17,015 nt of DNA from Methylophaga sp. GTDB lineage: Bacteria; Pseudomonadota; Gammaproteobacteria; Nitrosococcales; Methylophagaceae. Under the pieces are notes generated by a model, which searched no databases, was not told the DNA's origin, and saw nothing but the letters and a program-made list of their open reading frames with translations. Positions 10,575-17,015 of the stretch are shown here, piece after piece. Position numbers and translations under genes: made by a program. Numbering within the stretch: position 1 is the stretch's first letter; the number at the start of each line of letters is the position of its first letter. The stretch lies in contig NZ_JAUSCC010000097.1 of assembly GCF_030651745.1 (NCBI RefSeq), forward strand, positions 1 through 17,015. Reading direction: 5' to 3'.

Positions 10575-11127
10575 ATTTTATCACGGTCTGAAAATTAACT
10601 TCGCGCCATTGTCCGGGTTGCAGGTCATTTATTTGCCAGGGACCGATAGCGGCACGGATCAATCTTAATGTCGGGTGTCCTACTGCCGCGGTCATTCGTC
10701 TCACCTGACGATTTTTGCCTTCGCTGATTTGTAACTCCAACCACTGCGTGGGAATGGCTTGCCGAAACCTTACCGGTGGATGTCTTTCCCATACATTCGG
10801 AGGATCCATCAGTTGAGCTTTAGCAGGTTTTGTCATGCCATCTTTTAACATGACACCTTGTTGTAATTGTTCGAGCGCAGCGGCATTCGGAATATTTTCG
10901 ACCTGAACCCAGTAAGTTTTGCTTAATTTATGACGCGGATCGCTGATATGATGTTGCAATCGACCATCGTCGGTCAGCAATAATAAACCTTCACTGTCAC
11001 GATCTAAACGTCCTGCCGGATAAACATCCGGTATATCAATATAGTCTTTGAGTGTATTTCGACCATCTTTGTCGTTGAATTGGGTCAGTACGTCATAAGG
11101 TTTATTAAACGCAATTAGTTTGGTCAT
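10429..11127 (-). CDS. rluE: 23S rRNA pseudouridine synthase RluE, with an anomalous C-terminal extension
   Basis: RluE converts U2457 of 23S rRNA to pseudouridine in E. coli. The catalytic motif [12 protein letters not shown] (38-49) carries the active Asp42. [11 protein letters not shown] near the start and [23 protein letters not shown] further on are the family's conserved blocks. There is no S4 domain. I chose the ATG at 11127, because the longer frame to 11199 would run into icd and adds non-conserved residues, though no clear ribosome site precedes it. The core ends at WREVNF (residue 179), where homologues stop. The frame then continues 53 residues, 14 of them Arg, overlapping nudJ by 146 nt. 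A one-base shift in the A run at 10591-10594 would end the protein at a TGA (10581-10583). The tail may therefore result from a frameshift, so the true end is uncertain. Confidence 0.85.
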   Translation of the reverse strand: MTKLIAFNKPYDVLTQFNDKDGRNTLKDYIDIPDVYPAGRLDRDSEGLLLLTDDGRLQHHISDPRHKLSKTYWVQVENIPNAAALEQLQQGVMLKDGMTKPAKAQLMDPPNVWERHPPVRFRQAIPTQWLELQISEGKNRQVRRMTAAVGHPTLRLIRAAIGPWQINDLQPGQWREVNFQTVIKYADDLDSKNHRSRRNRTRPAISDGRRNDRQRTQTQPASRPSRRRRKPD

Positions 11128-11184
11128 GGTTATATCAGCGCCATAGATCATGTAAAATGCCACTTTTATTTTCAGGAGCCGTGC

Positions 11185-12438
11185 ATGGCATATCAACACA
11201 TTAGTGTACCGGAACAGGGTGCAGCCATCGGCGTTAATGCCGATTATTCATTAAATGTACCTAATCAACCGATTATCCCTTTTATTGAAGGCGATGGCAT
11301 CGGTGTCGATATCACACCGGCAATGATTGATGTGATTGATGCAGCAGTGAACAAGGCCTATAACGGCGAACGTAAAATTTCCTGGATGGAAGTTTATGCC
11401 GGCGAGAAAGCCACTGAGCTTTATGGTGCAGATACGTATTTGCCAGAAGAGACCATTGATGCTTTGAGAGAATATTCAGTCTCTATCAAAGGTCCGTTAA
11501 TGACCCCAGTAGGTGGCGGTATCCGTTCATTGAATGTGGCGCTACGCCAAACCCTGGATTTATATGTCTGTCAGCGTCCGGTGCGTTATTACCCCGGCAC
11601 ACCAAGCCCGGTTAAAGCGCCGGAAAATATCGATATGGTTATTTTCCGTGAGAACTCTGAAGATATTTATGCCGGTATTGAATGGGCGGCCGGTACAGCA
11701 GAAGTCCAAAAAGTCATCGACTTCCTGCGCAAAGAGATGGGTGTCAGCAAAATCCGTTTTCCGGAAACATCGGGCATTGGTATCAAACCGGTTTCTAAAG
11801 AAGGGACAGAGCGTCTAGTCCGCAAAGCGATTCAGTATGTTATCGACAATGACCGTGATTCATTGACCCTGGTACATAAGGGCAACATCATGAAGTTCAC
11901 CGAAGGTGCCTTTAAACAGTGGGGTTATGATCTTGCTGAAAAAGAATTTGGTGCAACACCGTTGGATGGCGGTTCTTGGAAAACTTTTAACAATCCTAAT
12001 ACCGGTAAACAAATCATTATCAAAGATTCGATAGCCGATGCGTTTTTGCAGGAAATCCTGTTGCATCCTAAAGACTACGACGTGGTCGCGACATTGAATC
12101 TGAACGGTGATTATATTTCTGATGCGCTTGCTGCGCAGGTAGGCGGAATCGGTATCTCACCCGGCGCAAATTTAGCGGATGCGGTGGCTATGTTTGAGGC
12201 GACACACGGTACAGCACCAGCATTGGCTGGAAAAAACAGTGCGAATCCGTCATCATTAATCCTTTCAGCCGAAATGTTATTACGTCATCTAGGTTGGGTC
12301 GAAGCGGCAGATCTTGTCGTTTCCGGCGTCTCAGGCGCCATTTCAAATGCGCGTGTCACCGGTGATCTAGCTCAGGCTATTGGCGTCGATGCGTTGAGTT
12401 GTAGTGATTATGCTGCAGCTGTTATTCAAAACATGTAA
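11185..12438 (+). CDS. icd: Isocitrate dehydrogenase, E. coli Icd type, probably not NADP-specific
   Basis: Icd oxidatively decarboxylates isocitrate to 2-oxoglutarate in the TCA cycle. The 417 residues align almost without gaps to E. coli Icd (416). The substrate loop [13 protein letters not shown] holds Ser115, the equivalent of the phosphorylated Ser113, and the block [14 protein letters not shown] is intact. The coenzyme site differs. The E. coli NADP determinants Lys344, Tyr345, Val351, Tyr391 and Arg395 correspond here to Ala346, Leu347, Ala353, Gly393 and Gln397. Poor binding of the NADP 2'-phosphate is therefore expected and NAD use is likely, although the Asp typical of NAD enzymes at the first site is also absent. 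The ribosome site AGGAG (11174-11178) is good. The gene is divergent from rluE with 57 nt between. slyD follows after 9 nt. Confidence 0.96.
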   Translation: MAYQHISVPEQGAAIGVNADYSLNVPNQPIIPFIEGDGIGVDITPAMIDVIDAAVNKAYNGERKISWMEVYAGEKATELYGADTYLPEETIDALREYSVSIKGPLMTPVGGGIRSLNVALRQTLDLYVCQRPVRYYPGTPSPVKAPENIDMVIFRENSEDIYAGIEWAAGTAEVQKVIDFLRKEMGVSKIRFPETSGIGIKPVSKEGTERLVRKAIQYVIDNDRDSLTLVHKGNIMKFTEGAFKQWGYDLAEKEFGATPLDGGSWKTFNNPNTGKQIIIKDSIADAFLQEILLHPKDYDVVATLNLNGDYISDALAAQVGGIGISPGANLADAVAMFEATHGTAPALAGKNSANPSSLILSAEMLLRHLGWVEAADLVVSGVSGAISNARVTGDLAQAIGVDALSCSDYAAAVIQNM

Positions 12439-12447
12439 GGAGTTTTC

Positions 12448-12930
12448 ATGAAAGTTGCAGACAACAAAGTAGTTGTAATTGACTACACGCTAACCGACAA
12501 CAGCGGCACAGTCATTGATAGTAGTGAAGGTGCCGGCCCGCTGGCGTATCTGCATGGCGCAGGCAATATTATTCCTGGTTTGGAAGATGCTCTGTTGGGT
12601 AAAGAAGCCGGCGATAAAGTTCAAGCCAGCATTGAACCTGCTAATGCCTATGGTGAACGCCATGAAGCATTAAAACAGGATGTACCTGCTGATCTGTTCA
12701 GTGGCGTAGACAACGTTGAAGTAGGCATGCAATTCCAGTCAGAAACCGAGCAAGGCCCGGTTTTAGTAACAGTTATTGCAATAAATAACGATACAGTTAC
12801 CGTAGATGGCAATCATCCATTGGCCGGTGTTCATCTGAATTTTGATGTAGAAATTCGTGAAGTGCGTGAACCGAGTGCCGAAGAATTGGAACATGGCCAT
12901 GTTCACGGTGAAGGTGGACATCACCACTAA
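12448..12930 (+). CDS. slyD: FKBP-type peptidyl-prolyl isomerase, SlyD family
   Basis: SlyD proteins are cytosolic prolyl isomerases and chaperones, and several also handle nickel for hydrogenase or urease maturation. Here the FKBP core is split, as in the family: about residues 1-70 (with PLAYLHGAGNIIPGLEDAL) and 121-142. Between them lies the insert-in-flap chaperone domain (about 71-120), followed by DGNHPLAG (120-127). The C-terminus has six His in the last twelve residues, a short metal-binding tail, with no Cys, unlike the longer E. coli tail. The 160-residue length suits the short-tail members. The AAGGAG ribosome site (12437-12442) overlaps the icd stop codon, so it is probably co-transcribed with icd. 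An intrinsic terminator follows. Confidence 0.93.
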   Translation: MKVADNKVVVIDYTLTDNSGTVIDSSEGAGPLAYLHGAGNIIPGLEDALLGKEAGDKVQASIEPANAYGERHEALKQDVPADLFSGVDNVEVGMQFQSETEQGPVLVTVIAINNDTVTVDGNHPLAGVHLNFDVEIREVREPSAEELEHGHVHGEGGHHH

Positions 12931-12953
12931 TTTTCTTTGTTTTTTTACGTTTC

Positions 12954-12980
12954 AAAGACGGGCATTGCGCCCGTCTTTTT
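12954..12980 (+). terminator. Intrinsic terminator after slyD
   Basis: A perfect 10-bp stem (12954-12963 with 12969-12978, core GACGGGC/GCCCGTC) has a 5-nt loop and a T run to 12980. It lies 23 nt after the slyD stop and ends the icd-slyD transcript. The mutarotase start is only 19 nt beyond, so that gene's promoter must overlap this hairpin, or it depends on read-through. Confidence 0.9.
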
Positions 12981-12999
12981 GTTTCCGGCATAGAATTAC

Positions 13000-13908
13000 A
13001 TGCAAACTATCGAACAACTTGAACAACAATTTAGCATTCCCGGTCGCCTGGATTTTTCCATGGGGCCTTCCGAGTGTGTGATGATCAATATCAATACGCC
13101 GCATGCCAAGGCGCGTATAACAACGCAGGGCGCGCAGATTTTATCTTACCGCGCAGCGGATGCATTACATGATTTGTTGTTTTTGAGCCATTTGACTCGC
13201 TATGGTAATCGCCGGGCAATTCGTGGTGGTGTTCCTGTCTGTTGGCCATGGTTTGGCGCTGATCCCAGTGGTTTAGGCCGTCCAGCACATGGTTTTGCTC
13301 GCAATCGAGTGTGGGATGTTACCGATATTCAGCGGACTGAAAGTGACGGTATTGTGGTGACAATGCGCTTAACACCGGATCCGGTTGATGAGCCGTTATG
13401 GCGTTGTGCTTATAGTCTGGAAATGGTGATCGAGATTGGTGAACAGCTGACACTCTCTTTGACGACCAAAAATCTGGATAGCGAATGTTTTGTGATCTCT
13501 CAGGCATTACACACATATTTTGCCGTAGGGGATATTCATAAAACGCAGGTGAGGGGACTCGATAACCATCACTATCTTGATAAAGTTGAGAATTTCCGCG
13601 AAAAACTGCAGCAAGGTGAAATCTTTTTCAAAGGCGAAGTCGATAGAGTCTATCTGAATAACTCTGACAAACTATTTATTGAAGATAGTGATTGGGCGAG
13701 ACGTATTGTGGTTGAAAGCTCCGGCTCAAATACCACTATAGTCTGGAATCCATGGGATCGCGTCACCAGCTTAAAAGACATGACAGATGATGCTTATCAG
13801 TATTTTGTCTGTGTTGAAACCGCCAATGCTGCAAATGACAGTATCAGCTTAGCCCCTGGTGAATCCCATACACTTTCCGCCTGTTATCGGATCATGCCGT
13901 TAAATTAG
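13000..13908 (+). CDS. Putative glucose-6-phosphate 1-epimerase (D-hexose-6-phosphate mutarotase, YeaD-like)
   Basis: This aldose 1-epimerase superfamily enzyme is expected to interconvert the alpha and beta anomers of glucose-6-phosphate and similar hexose phosphates in the cytosol. The match to E. coli YeaD is clear along the length: RRAIRGGVPVCWPWFG (71-86), RPAHGFARN (94-102), ALHTYFAVGDI (169-179) with the likely catalytic His171, and FVCVETANA (269-277) with the likely catalytic Glu273. The arginine-rich phosphate-binding positions around RRAIRGG are kept. The ATG at 13000 gives an N-terminus of family length but has no obvious ribosome site. It begins 19 nt after the slyD terminator. 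Its TAG overlaps the stop of the convergent nudF gene, with no terminator between them. Confidence 0.92.
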   Translation: MQTIEQLEQQFSIPGRLDFSMGPSECVMININTPHAKARITTQGAQILSYRAADALHDLLFLSHLTRYGNRRAIRGGVPVCWPWFGADPSGLGRPAHGFARNRVWDVTDIQRTESDGIVVTMRLTPDPVDEPLWRCAYSLEMVIEIGEQLTLSLTTKNLDSECFVISQALHTYFAVGDIHKTQVRGLDNHHYLDKVENFREKLQQGEIFFKGEVDRVYLNNSDKLFIEDSDWARRIVVESSGSNTTIVWNPWDRVTSLKDMTDDAYQYFVCVETANAANDSISLAPGESHTLSACYRIMPLN

Positions 13909-14510
13909 TCTGACCAGCGTCGACGCAATTCATCACGATGTAAGGCCAACCACTGTATTGCGATAATTGGAATAGCAGAAATAATCTTCCCGGCTTCAAG
14001 CAATTGATAAACCTGGTCGAAAGATAAAACGCTGACCGAAATATCTTCGTCTTCTTCATCCAGACCGTGTAAACCACCAATATGGGTGCTGTCTATTCGG
14101 CCGCAGAACAAATGCAGCAGTTCAGAAGTACCACCTGGTGAGGTAAAAAACTCGTTAATTTTTATCATCTCAAGAATTTCACAGCCAGATTCTTCCACGG
14201 CCTCACGGTAAGCGACCGATTCAGGCGTTTCACCTGGCTCAATTGCACCAGCGACAATTTCCAGCAACCACACACGCTCATCGTTTAACTGCAGGGCACC
14301 GGGACGGAACTGTTCAATAATGACCAAGGCATCTTTTTGCGGATCGTAAAGTAATACGGCCACACAATTTCCCCGATGAAATACTTCACGGGTGAGTGGG
14401 GCACTCCAGCCGCCCTTATATAAAGTATGTTTGACCGAAACAATTTTTAAACTAAAAAAACCGCTGTAGGCGGTTTTTTGTTCGATGATTTCAAATTGTT
14501 TTTTGCTCAT
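13905..14510 (-). CDS. nudF: ADP-ribose diphosphatase (Nudix hydrolase)
   Basis: NudF cleaves ADP-ribose, and more weakly other nucleoside diphosphate sugars, to AMP plus a sugar phosphate. The Nudix box spans residues 88-110 with Gly88, Glu94, Arg102-Glu103, Glu106-Glu107 and Gly109 all in place. The family N-terminal motif YxGFFSL (15-21) is present, as are FFTSPGGTSE and the GLDEEDEDI acidic segment that follow the box in ADP-ribose-specific members. The 201-residue length is close to E. coli NudF (209). It is the last gene of a purM-purN-DUF3108-nudF run, 27 nt behind its neighbour, with a weak AGGT ribosome site at 14517-14520. A terminator-like hairpin lies inside codons 11-19. Confidence 0.93.
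   Translation of the reverse strand: MSKKQFEIIEQKTAYSGFFSLKIVSVKHTLYKGGWSAPLTREVFHRGNCVAVLLYDPQKDALVIIEQFRPGALQLNDERVWLLEIVAGAIEPGETPESVAYREAVEESGCEILEMIKINEFFTSPGGTSELLHLFCGRIDSTHIGGLHGLDEEDEDISVSVLSFDQVYQLLEAGKIISAIPIIAIQWLALHRDELRRRWSD
14454..14479 (-). other. Terminator-like hairpin inside the nudF 5' coding region
   Basis: On the minus strand, six A and a CCGC arm pair perfectly with GCGG and six T (10-bp stem, 5-nt loop), followed by a seventh T. This is the layout of an intrinsic terminator, but only four pairs are G-C and it lies about 32-57 nt into the nudF gene. It encodes the conserved YxGFF motif, so the protein sequence alone may explain it. Alternatively it could end some transcripts when nudF is poorly translated. 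Confidence 0.4.
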
Positions 14511-14537
14511 CCGAATACCTGTTTTCTAACGAAAAGA

Positions 14538-15281
14538 TTAGTTGCTTGGCTCAAATGCCGAATTTTGCATACCATCCAGACTACGAAGTATGGCGATAAA
14601 TTTGGTGCCATCGGTTTCAATATGTTCAAGTTTAACCGGTAGATAACCCAGTTCAGGTGCACACCACAGTGTGGTTTCCCGATCTTTATCACTGTCACGA
14701 TCACGTTGTCTGGTAAATTTGACAGTATCAATTTTGCCCAGCGGGGTAGAGATCGTTTCCTGTTCAAGCCGTTCGATCTGATAGTGCTTTATTCGTCCGC
14801 CATCAGCAATAAGATAGTTGTAAACTTTTTGGTTGGGATCTTCTAGTAAATCCAGACGAAGTTGCACTTGGTAAATATGTTTTTCCAGAGTGTCCGGTTT
14901 GATTTCCAGTTCCCAAGGATGCACTTTATCGTCAATTTGCACCTTGTTTGCCCGCCAATCAAAATCCATTCGCAGATATTTATCTTTTTTGCCGCCATTT
15001 CGTTGATAAAGGTATTGATGCGGTTTGATCTGTTGCTCTGCGAGTGTCCATAGACTGGTTTCTTTCACCGTATCACGCCTGAACATGGCAACGACACCTT
15101 TGGCTTTGGTGACCGAGCGGAAACGATGCAGTCCATCCGTCAGGGTTTCCAGTTGCTGCGTCAGCTCCCCCGCCTGCAGCCCATTCACTTCAATTTGATA
15201 CTTTGCCGAATAATCATCAATGTCTTGGGCAAAAGACATTGATGACATCATGAAAAATAGTAAAAAATAAAAATAGCGCAT
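14538..15281 (-). CDS. DUF3108 family exported protein
   Basis: This 247-residue protein of unknown function has a clear signal peptide (residues 1-18: MR, a Phe-rich hydrophobic core, and an SFA cleavage site before Gln19), so the mature protein is periplasmic or envelope-associated. The rest is predicted mostly beta and matches the DUF3108 pattern: an early YSAKYQIEVNGLQAGE segment, TVKETSLWTL in the middle, and GKIDTVKFTRQRD followed by TTLWCAPELGYLPVKLEH near the end. There is one Cys in the mature part. It begins 6 nt after purN and so shares the purine operon. DUF3108 genes are found next to purN in other gammaproteobacteria by my recollection, but no role in purine synthesis is established. 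A lipid- or envelope-related role is possible but unproven. Confidence 0.87.
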   Translation of the reverse strand: MRYFYFLLFFMMSSMSFAQDIDDYSAKYQIEVNGLQAGELTQQLETLTDGLHRFRSVTKAKGVVAMFRRDTVKETSLWTLAEQQIKPHQYLYQRNGGKKDKYLRMDFDWRANKVQIDDKVHPWELEIKPDTLEKHIYQVQLRLDLLEDPNQKVYNYLIADGGRIKHYQIERLEQETISTPLGKIDTVKFTRQRDRDSDKDRETTLWCAPELGYLPVKLEHIETDGTKFIAILRSLDGMQNSAFEPSN

Positions 15282-15287
15282 GGATAA

Positions 15288-15878
15288 TCAGCTCTGATGT
15301 TGTTGAATTAACAACCTTAAGGCATCGGGATATAGCTTATGTTCCTCAGTCAAGACTCTCGCTGCCAGTGTTTCTTCTGTATCACCCGCCAGAATCGGCA
15401 CTTTAGCTTGTAATATGACTGGTCCTGCATCCAATTCTTCGGTCACAAAATGCACTGAAGCGCCATGTTCAGATTCACCTGCTTCGATTGCCCGTTTATG
15501 GGTATGCATGCCTTTAAACTTGGGCAGCAGCGATGGATGAATATTAATTAAACGATTGGCGTAATGCTGGACAAATGCAGCACTGAGAATACGCATAAAA
15601 CCTGCAAGTACCACATAATCCGGATTAAAGGTATCAATCAAATCCATCAGCTTTTGATCAAATGCTTCACGACTGGTGAAGTTTTTATGATCCAGCGTTT
15701 CTGAGGTTATGCCAGCGCTTCTGGCAAAATCTAAGCCTGCTGCATCTGGACGATTACTGATAACAGCAGCGACTTCAGCATTTAATTTACCAGCCTGAAT
15801 GGCATTCACAATCGATTGCATGTTACTGCCACGCCCTGAAATCAGGATGACAAGTTTTACCGTGACCGTGTTACTCAT
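15288..15878 (-). CDS. purN: Phosphoribosylglycinamide formyltransferase (folate-dependent)
   Basis: PurN transfers a formyl group from 10-formyltetrahydrofolate to GAR to make FGAR, the third step of purine synthesis. The 196 residues include the phosphate-binding ISGRGSNMQ (13-21). The catalytic trio is Asn112 and His114 in [13 protein letters not shown] and Asp150 in ELDAGPVI, equivalent to E. coli Asn106, His108 and Asp144. The start ATG overlaps the purM stop in ATGA, giving tight translational coupling. The order purM-purN matches E. coli. Nothing unusual is seen. Confidence 0.97.
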   Translation of the reverse strand: MSNTVTVKLVILISGRGSNMQSIVNAIQAGKLNAEVAAVISNRPDAAGLDFARSAGITSETLDHKNFTSREAFDQKLMDLIDTFNPDYVVLAGFMRILSAAFVQHYANRLINIHPSLLPKFKGMHTHKRAIEAGESEHGASVHFVTEELDAGPVILQAKVPILAGDTEETLAARVLTEEHKLYPDALRLLIQQHQS

Positions 15879-16936
15879 TTAATGATGACTTGTTCATCAG
15901 TATCAGTGGCTTCAATGTGACCAATGCGCATGGCGGTTTCACCGAGTGCTGTCAAAATTTGTACGGTCGCATCTGCATCCTGTTCTGCTACACACACCAC
16001 CATACCTATACCATTATTGAAGGTGCGGTACATTTCGCGATCCACCACATTGCCATGCTGTTGCAGCCAATCAAATACCGCCGGTCTTTGCCAGCTTTTG
16101 CTATCAATAACGGCCGTTACATTTTTCGGTAACACACGTGGAATGTTTTCCAGTAAACCGCCACCGGTAATATGTGATAACGCATGAATAGTAATCTTTT
16201 CATGCAATTGCAATAATGACTTAACATAGATTCTAGTTGGAGCCAGTAGTTTCTCAGCTAGGGTCCCACCATCAAATGACATATTCAGATCAGCCTTACT
16301 GACCTCAATGATCTTACGAATCAATGAATAGCCATTAGAGTGTGGACCGGAAGAAGCAATACCGATAATGGCATCACCGGCTTTTACTTTTGAACCATCG
16401 ATAATGTTATCTTTTTCAACAATACCGACACAGAACCCCGCCAAGTCAAAATCGCCTGCTTGATACATACTTGGCATTTCGGCTGTTTCACCACCGACCA
16501 GTGCCGCACCAGATTGCAGACAACCTTCAGCAATACCACTGACCACATCGGTGGCTACATCAATATCGAGTTTTCCGGTCGCATAATAGTCCAGAAAGAA
16601 TAATGGCTCTGCGCCCAATACGGCGATATCGTTGACACACATGGCAACTAAATCGATACCAATGGTGTCATGTATTCCAGCTTCGATTGCCAGTCTTAAT
16701 TTGGTGCCGACGCCATCTGTGCCAGAGACCAGAACCGGGTTTTTATATTTATCGAGAGGAAGTTCAAACAGACTACCGAAACCACCAAGGCCAGCCATAA
16801 CACCGGGACGGCGGGTTTTTGCAGCTAAGGGTTTGATACGTTCGACAAGCGCATTGCCGGCCTCAATATCAACTCCGGCATCGCGGTAACTGAGAGCTTG
16901 GTTTGATTGGGTAGGTGGAACGACGGGATCGGTCAT
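15875..16936 (-). CDS. purM: Phosphoribosylformylglycinamidine cyclo-ligase (AIR synthetase)
   Basis: PurM closes the imidazole ring of FGAM with ATP to give AIR, the fifth step of purine synthesis, as a cytosolic dimer. The 353 residues (E. coli 345) show GLGGFG (49-54), GTDGVGTK (72-79), the metal/ATP-binding NDI (102-104) and GGETAEMP (148-155), in the order expected for the PurM/ThiL/SelD ATP-binding fold, followed by the C-terminal domain with the [13 protein letters not shown] block. An AGGAAG ribosome site (16942-16947) with 5-nt spacing supports the ATG at 16936. It is the first gene of purM-purN-DUF3108-nudF. The 58-nt region between it and a possible divergent gene start shows no recognisable PurR box. 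Confidence 0.97.
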   Translation of the reverse strand: MTDPVVPPTQSNQALSYRDAGVDIEAGNALVERIKPLAAKTRRPGVMAGLGGFGSLFELPLDKYKNPVLVSGTDGVGTKLRLAIEAGIHDTIGIDLVAMCVNDIAVLGAEPLFFLDYYATGKLDIDVATDVVSGIAEGCLQSGAALVGGETAEMPSMYQAGDFDLAGFCVGIVEKDNIIDGSKVKAGDAIIGIASSGPHSNGYSLIRKIIEVSKADLNMSFDGGTLAEKLLAPTRIYVKSLLQLHEKITIHALSHITGGGLLENIPRVLPKNVTAVIDSKSWQRPAVFDWLQQHGNVVDREMYRTFNNGIGMVVCVAEQDADATVQILTALGETAMRIGHIEATDTDEQVIIK

Positions 16937-16994
16937 GCTGGCTTCCTGATTATTTGGACATCACACACAAAAAACAGCGTGTTAGAATACCACA

Positions 16995-17015
16995 ATGCCT
17001 AGATTATTTTTCTCA
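16995..17015 (+). CDS. Possible 5' end of a divergent gene (partial)
   Basis: An ATG at 16995 opens a frame of seven codons (MPRLFFS) that reaches the window edge. A basic residue followed by hydrophobics would suit the start of a signal peptide. There is no ribosome site. A -10-like TAGAAT (16983-16988) ends 6 nt before the ATG, so if this promoter is real the transcript would be leaderless. Seven codons cannot establish a gene, and nothing can be said about function. Confidence 0.25.

Noticed and set aside
11128..11184. TAAAAT at 11153-11158 as the icd promoter -10.
   Set aside because: No -35-like sequence occurs at suitable spacing, so I could not support a promoter call, although one must exist nearby.
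11128..11199. Upstream extension of the rluE frame (24 more codons) reaching into icd.
   Set aside because: The extra residues are not family-like, would overlap the icd start and ribosome site, and the conserved protein begins at the ATG at 11127.
12991..12996. TAGAAT before the mutarotase gene as a -10 promoter element.
   Set aside because: It ends only 3 nt before the ATG, so transcription would start inside the gene, and no -35 is present. It is probably chance.

Overview
This 17-kb window is dense, housekeeping-type chromosomal DNA from a gammaproteobacterium. The best evidence is the gene order icd / rluE-nudJ-mnmA-hflD / purB, which is the E. coli arrangement, together with an E. coli-type AcnB (HEAT-like N-terminal domain) and HflD, a protein typical of Gammaproteobacteria. 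I saw no tRNA, rRNA, insertion sequence, prophage or CRISPR. The genus cannot be fixed from the window. A marine or methylotrophic lineage such as Methylophaga is possible but is only a guess.

Layout. (1) 1-2381, plus strand: the 3' end of an unrecognised gene, then argG and a diguanylate cyclase gene 25 nt behind it. (2) 2382-5654, minus strand: purB, followed by two poorly characterised genes with zero spacing and a 4-nt overlap (a DUF7931-like protein and a short exported protein with a secretin-type N domain), then a nitroreductase. (3) 5794-8331, plus strand: acnB, ended by a strong bidirectional terminator. (4) 8396-11127, minus strand: rluE-nudJ-mnmA-hflD, a tight RNA-modification and nucleotide-hydrolysis operon. 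(5) 11185-12930, plus strand: icd and slyD, then a terminator. (6) 13000-13908, plus strand: a YeaD-type hexose-6-phosphate mutarotase. (7) 13905-16936, minus strand: purM-purN-DUF3108-nudF. (8) The last 21 bases may be the start of a divergent plus-strand gene.

Functional themes. Purine biosynthesis is covered by purB, purM and purN. Two consecutive TCA-cycle enzymes, aconitase B and isocitrate dehydrogenase, flank the conserved mnmA block. Two Nudix hydrolases (NudJ and NudF) lie in separate operons.

Most interesting points. The isocitrate dehydrogenase has the E. coli NADP-IDH fold but lacks all five classical NADP-specificity residues, so its coenzyme is probably not NADP. The rluE frame runs 146 nt into nudJ with an arginine-rich tail, and a one-base change in an A/T run would restore a TGA-TAA stop just before nudJ. 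acnB sits inverted inside the usually contiguous hflD-purB pair. Two uncharacterised envelope-type genes are translationally coupled to purB. A terminator-like hairpin lies inside the first 20 codons of nudF. I found no defence system or other obviously new multi-gene machine.
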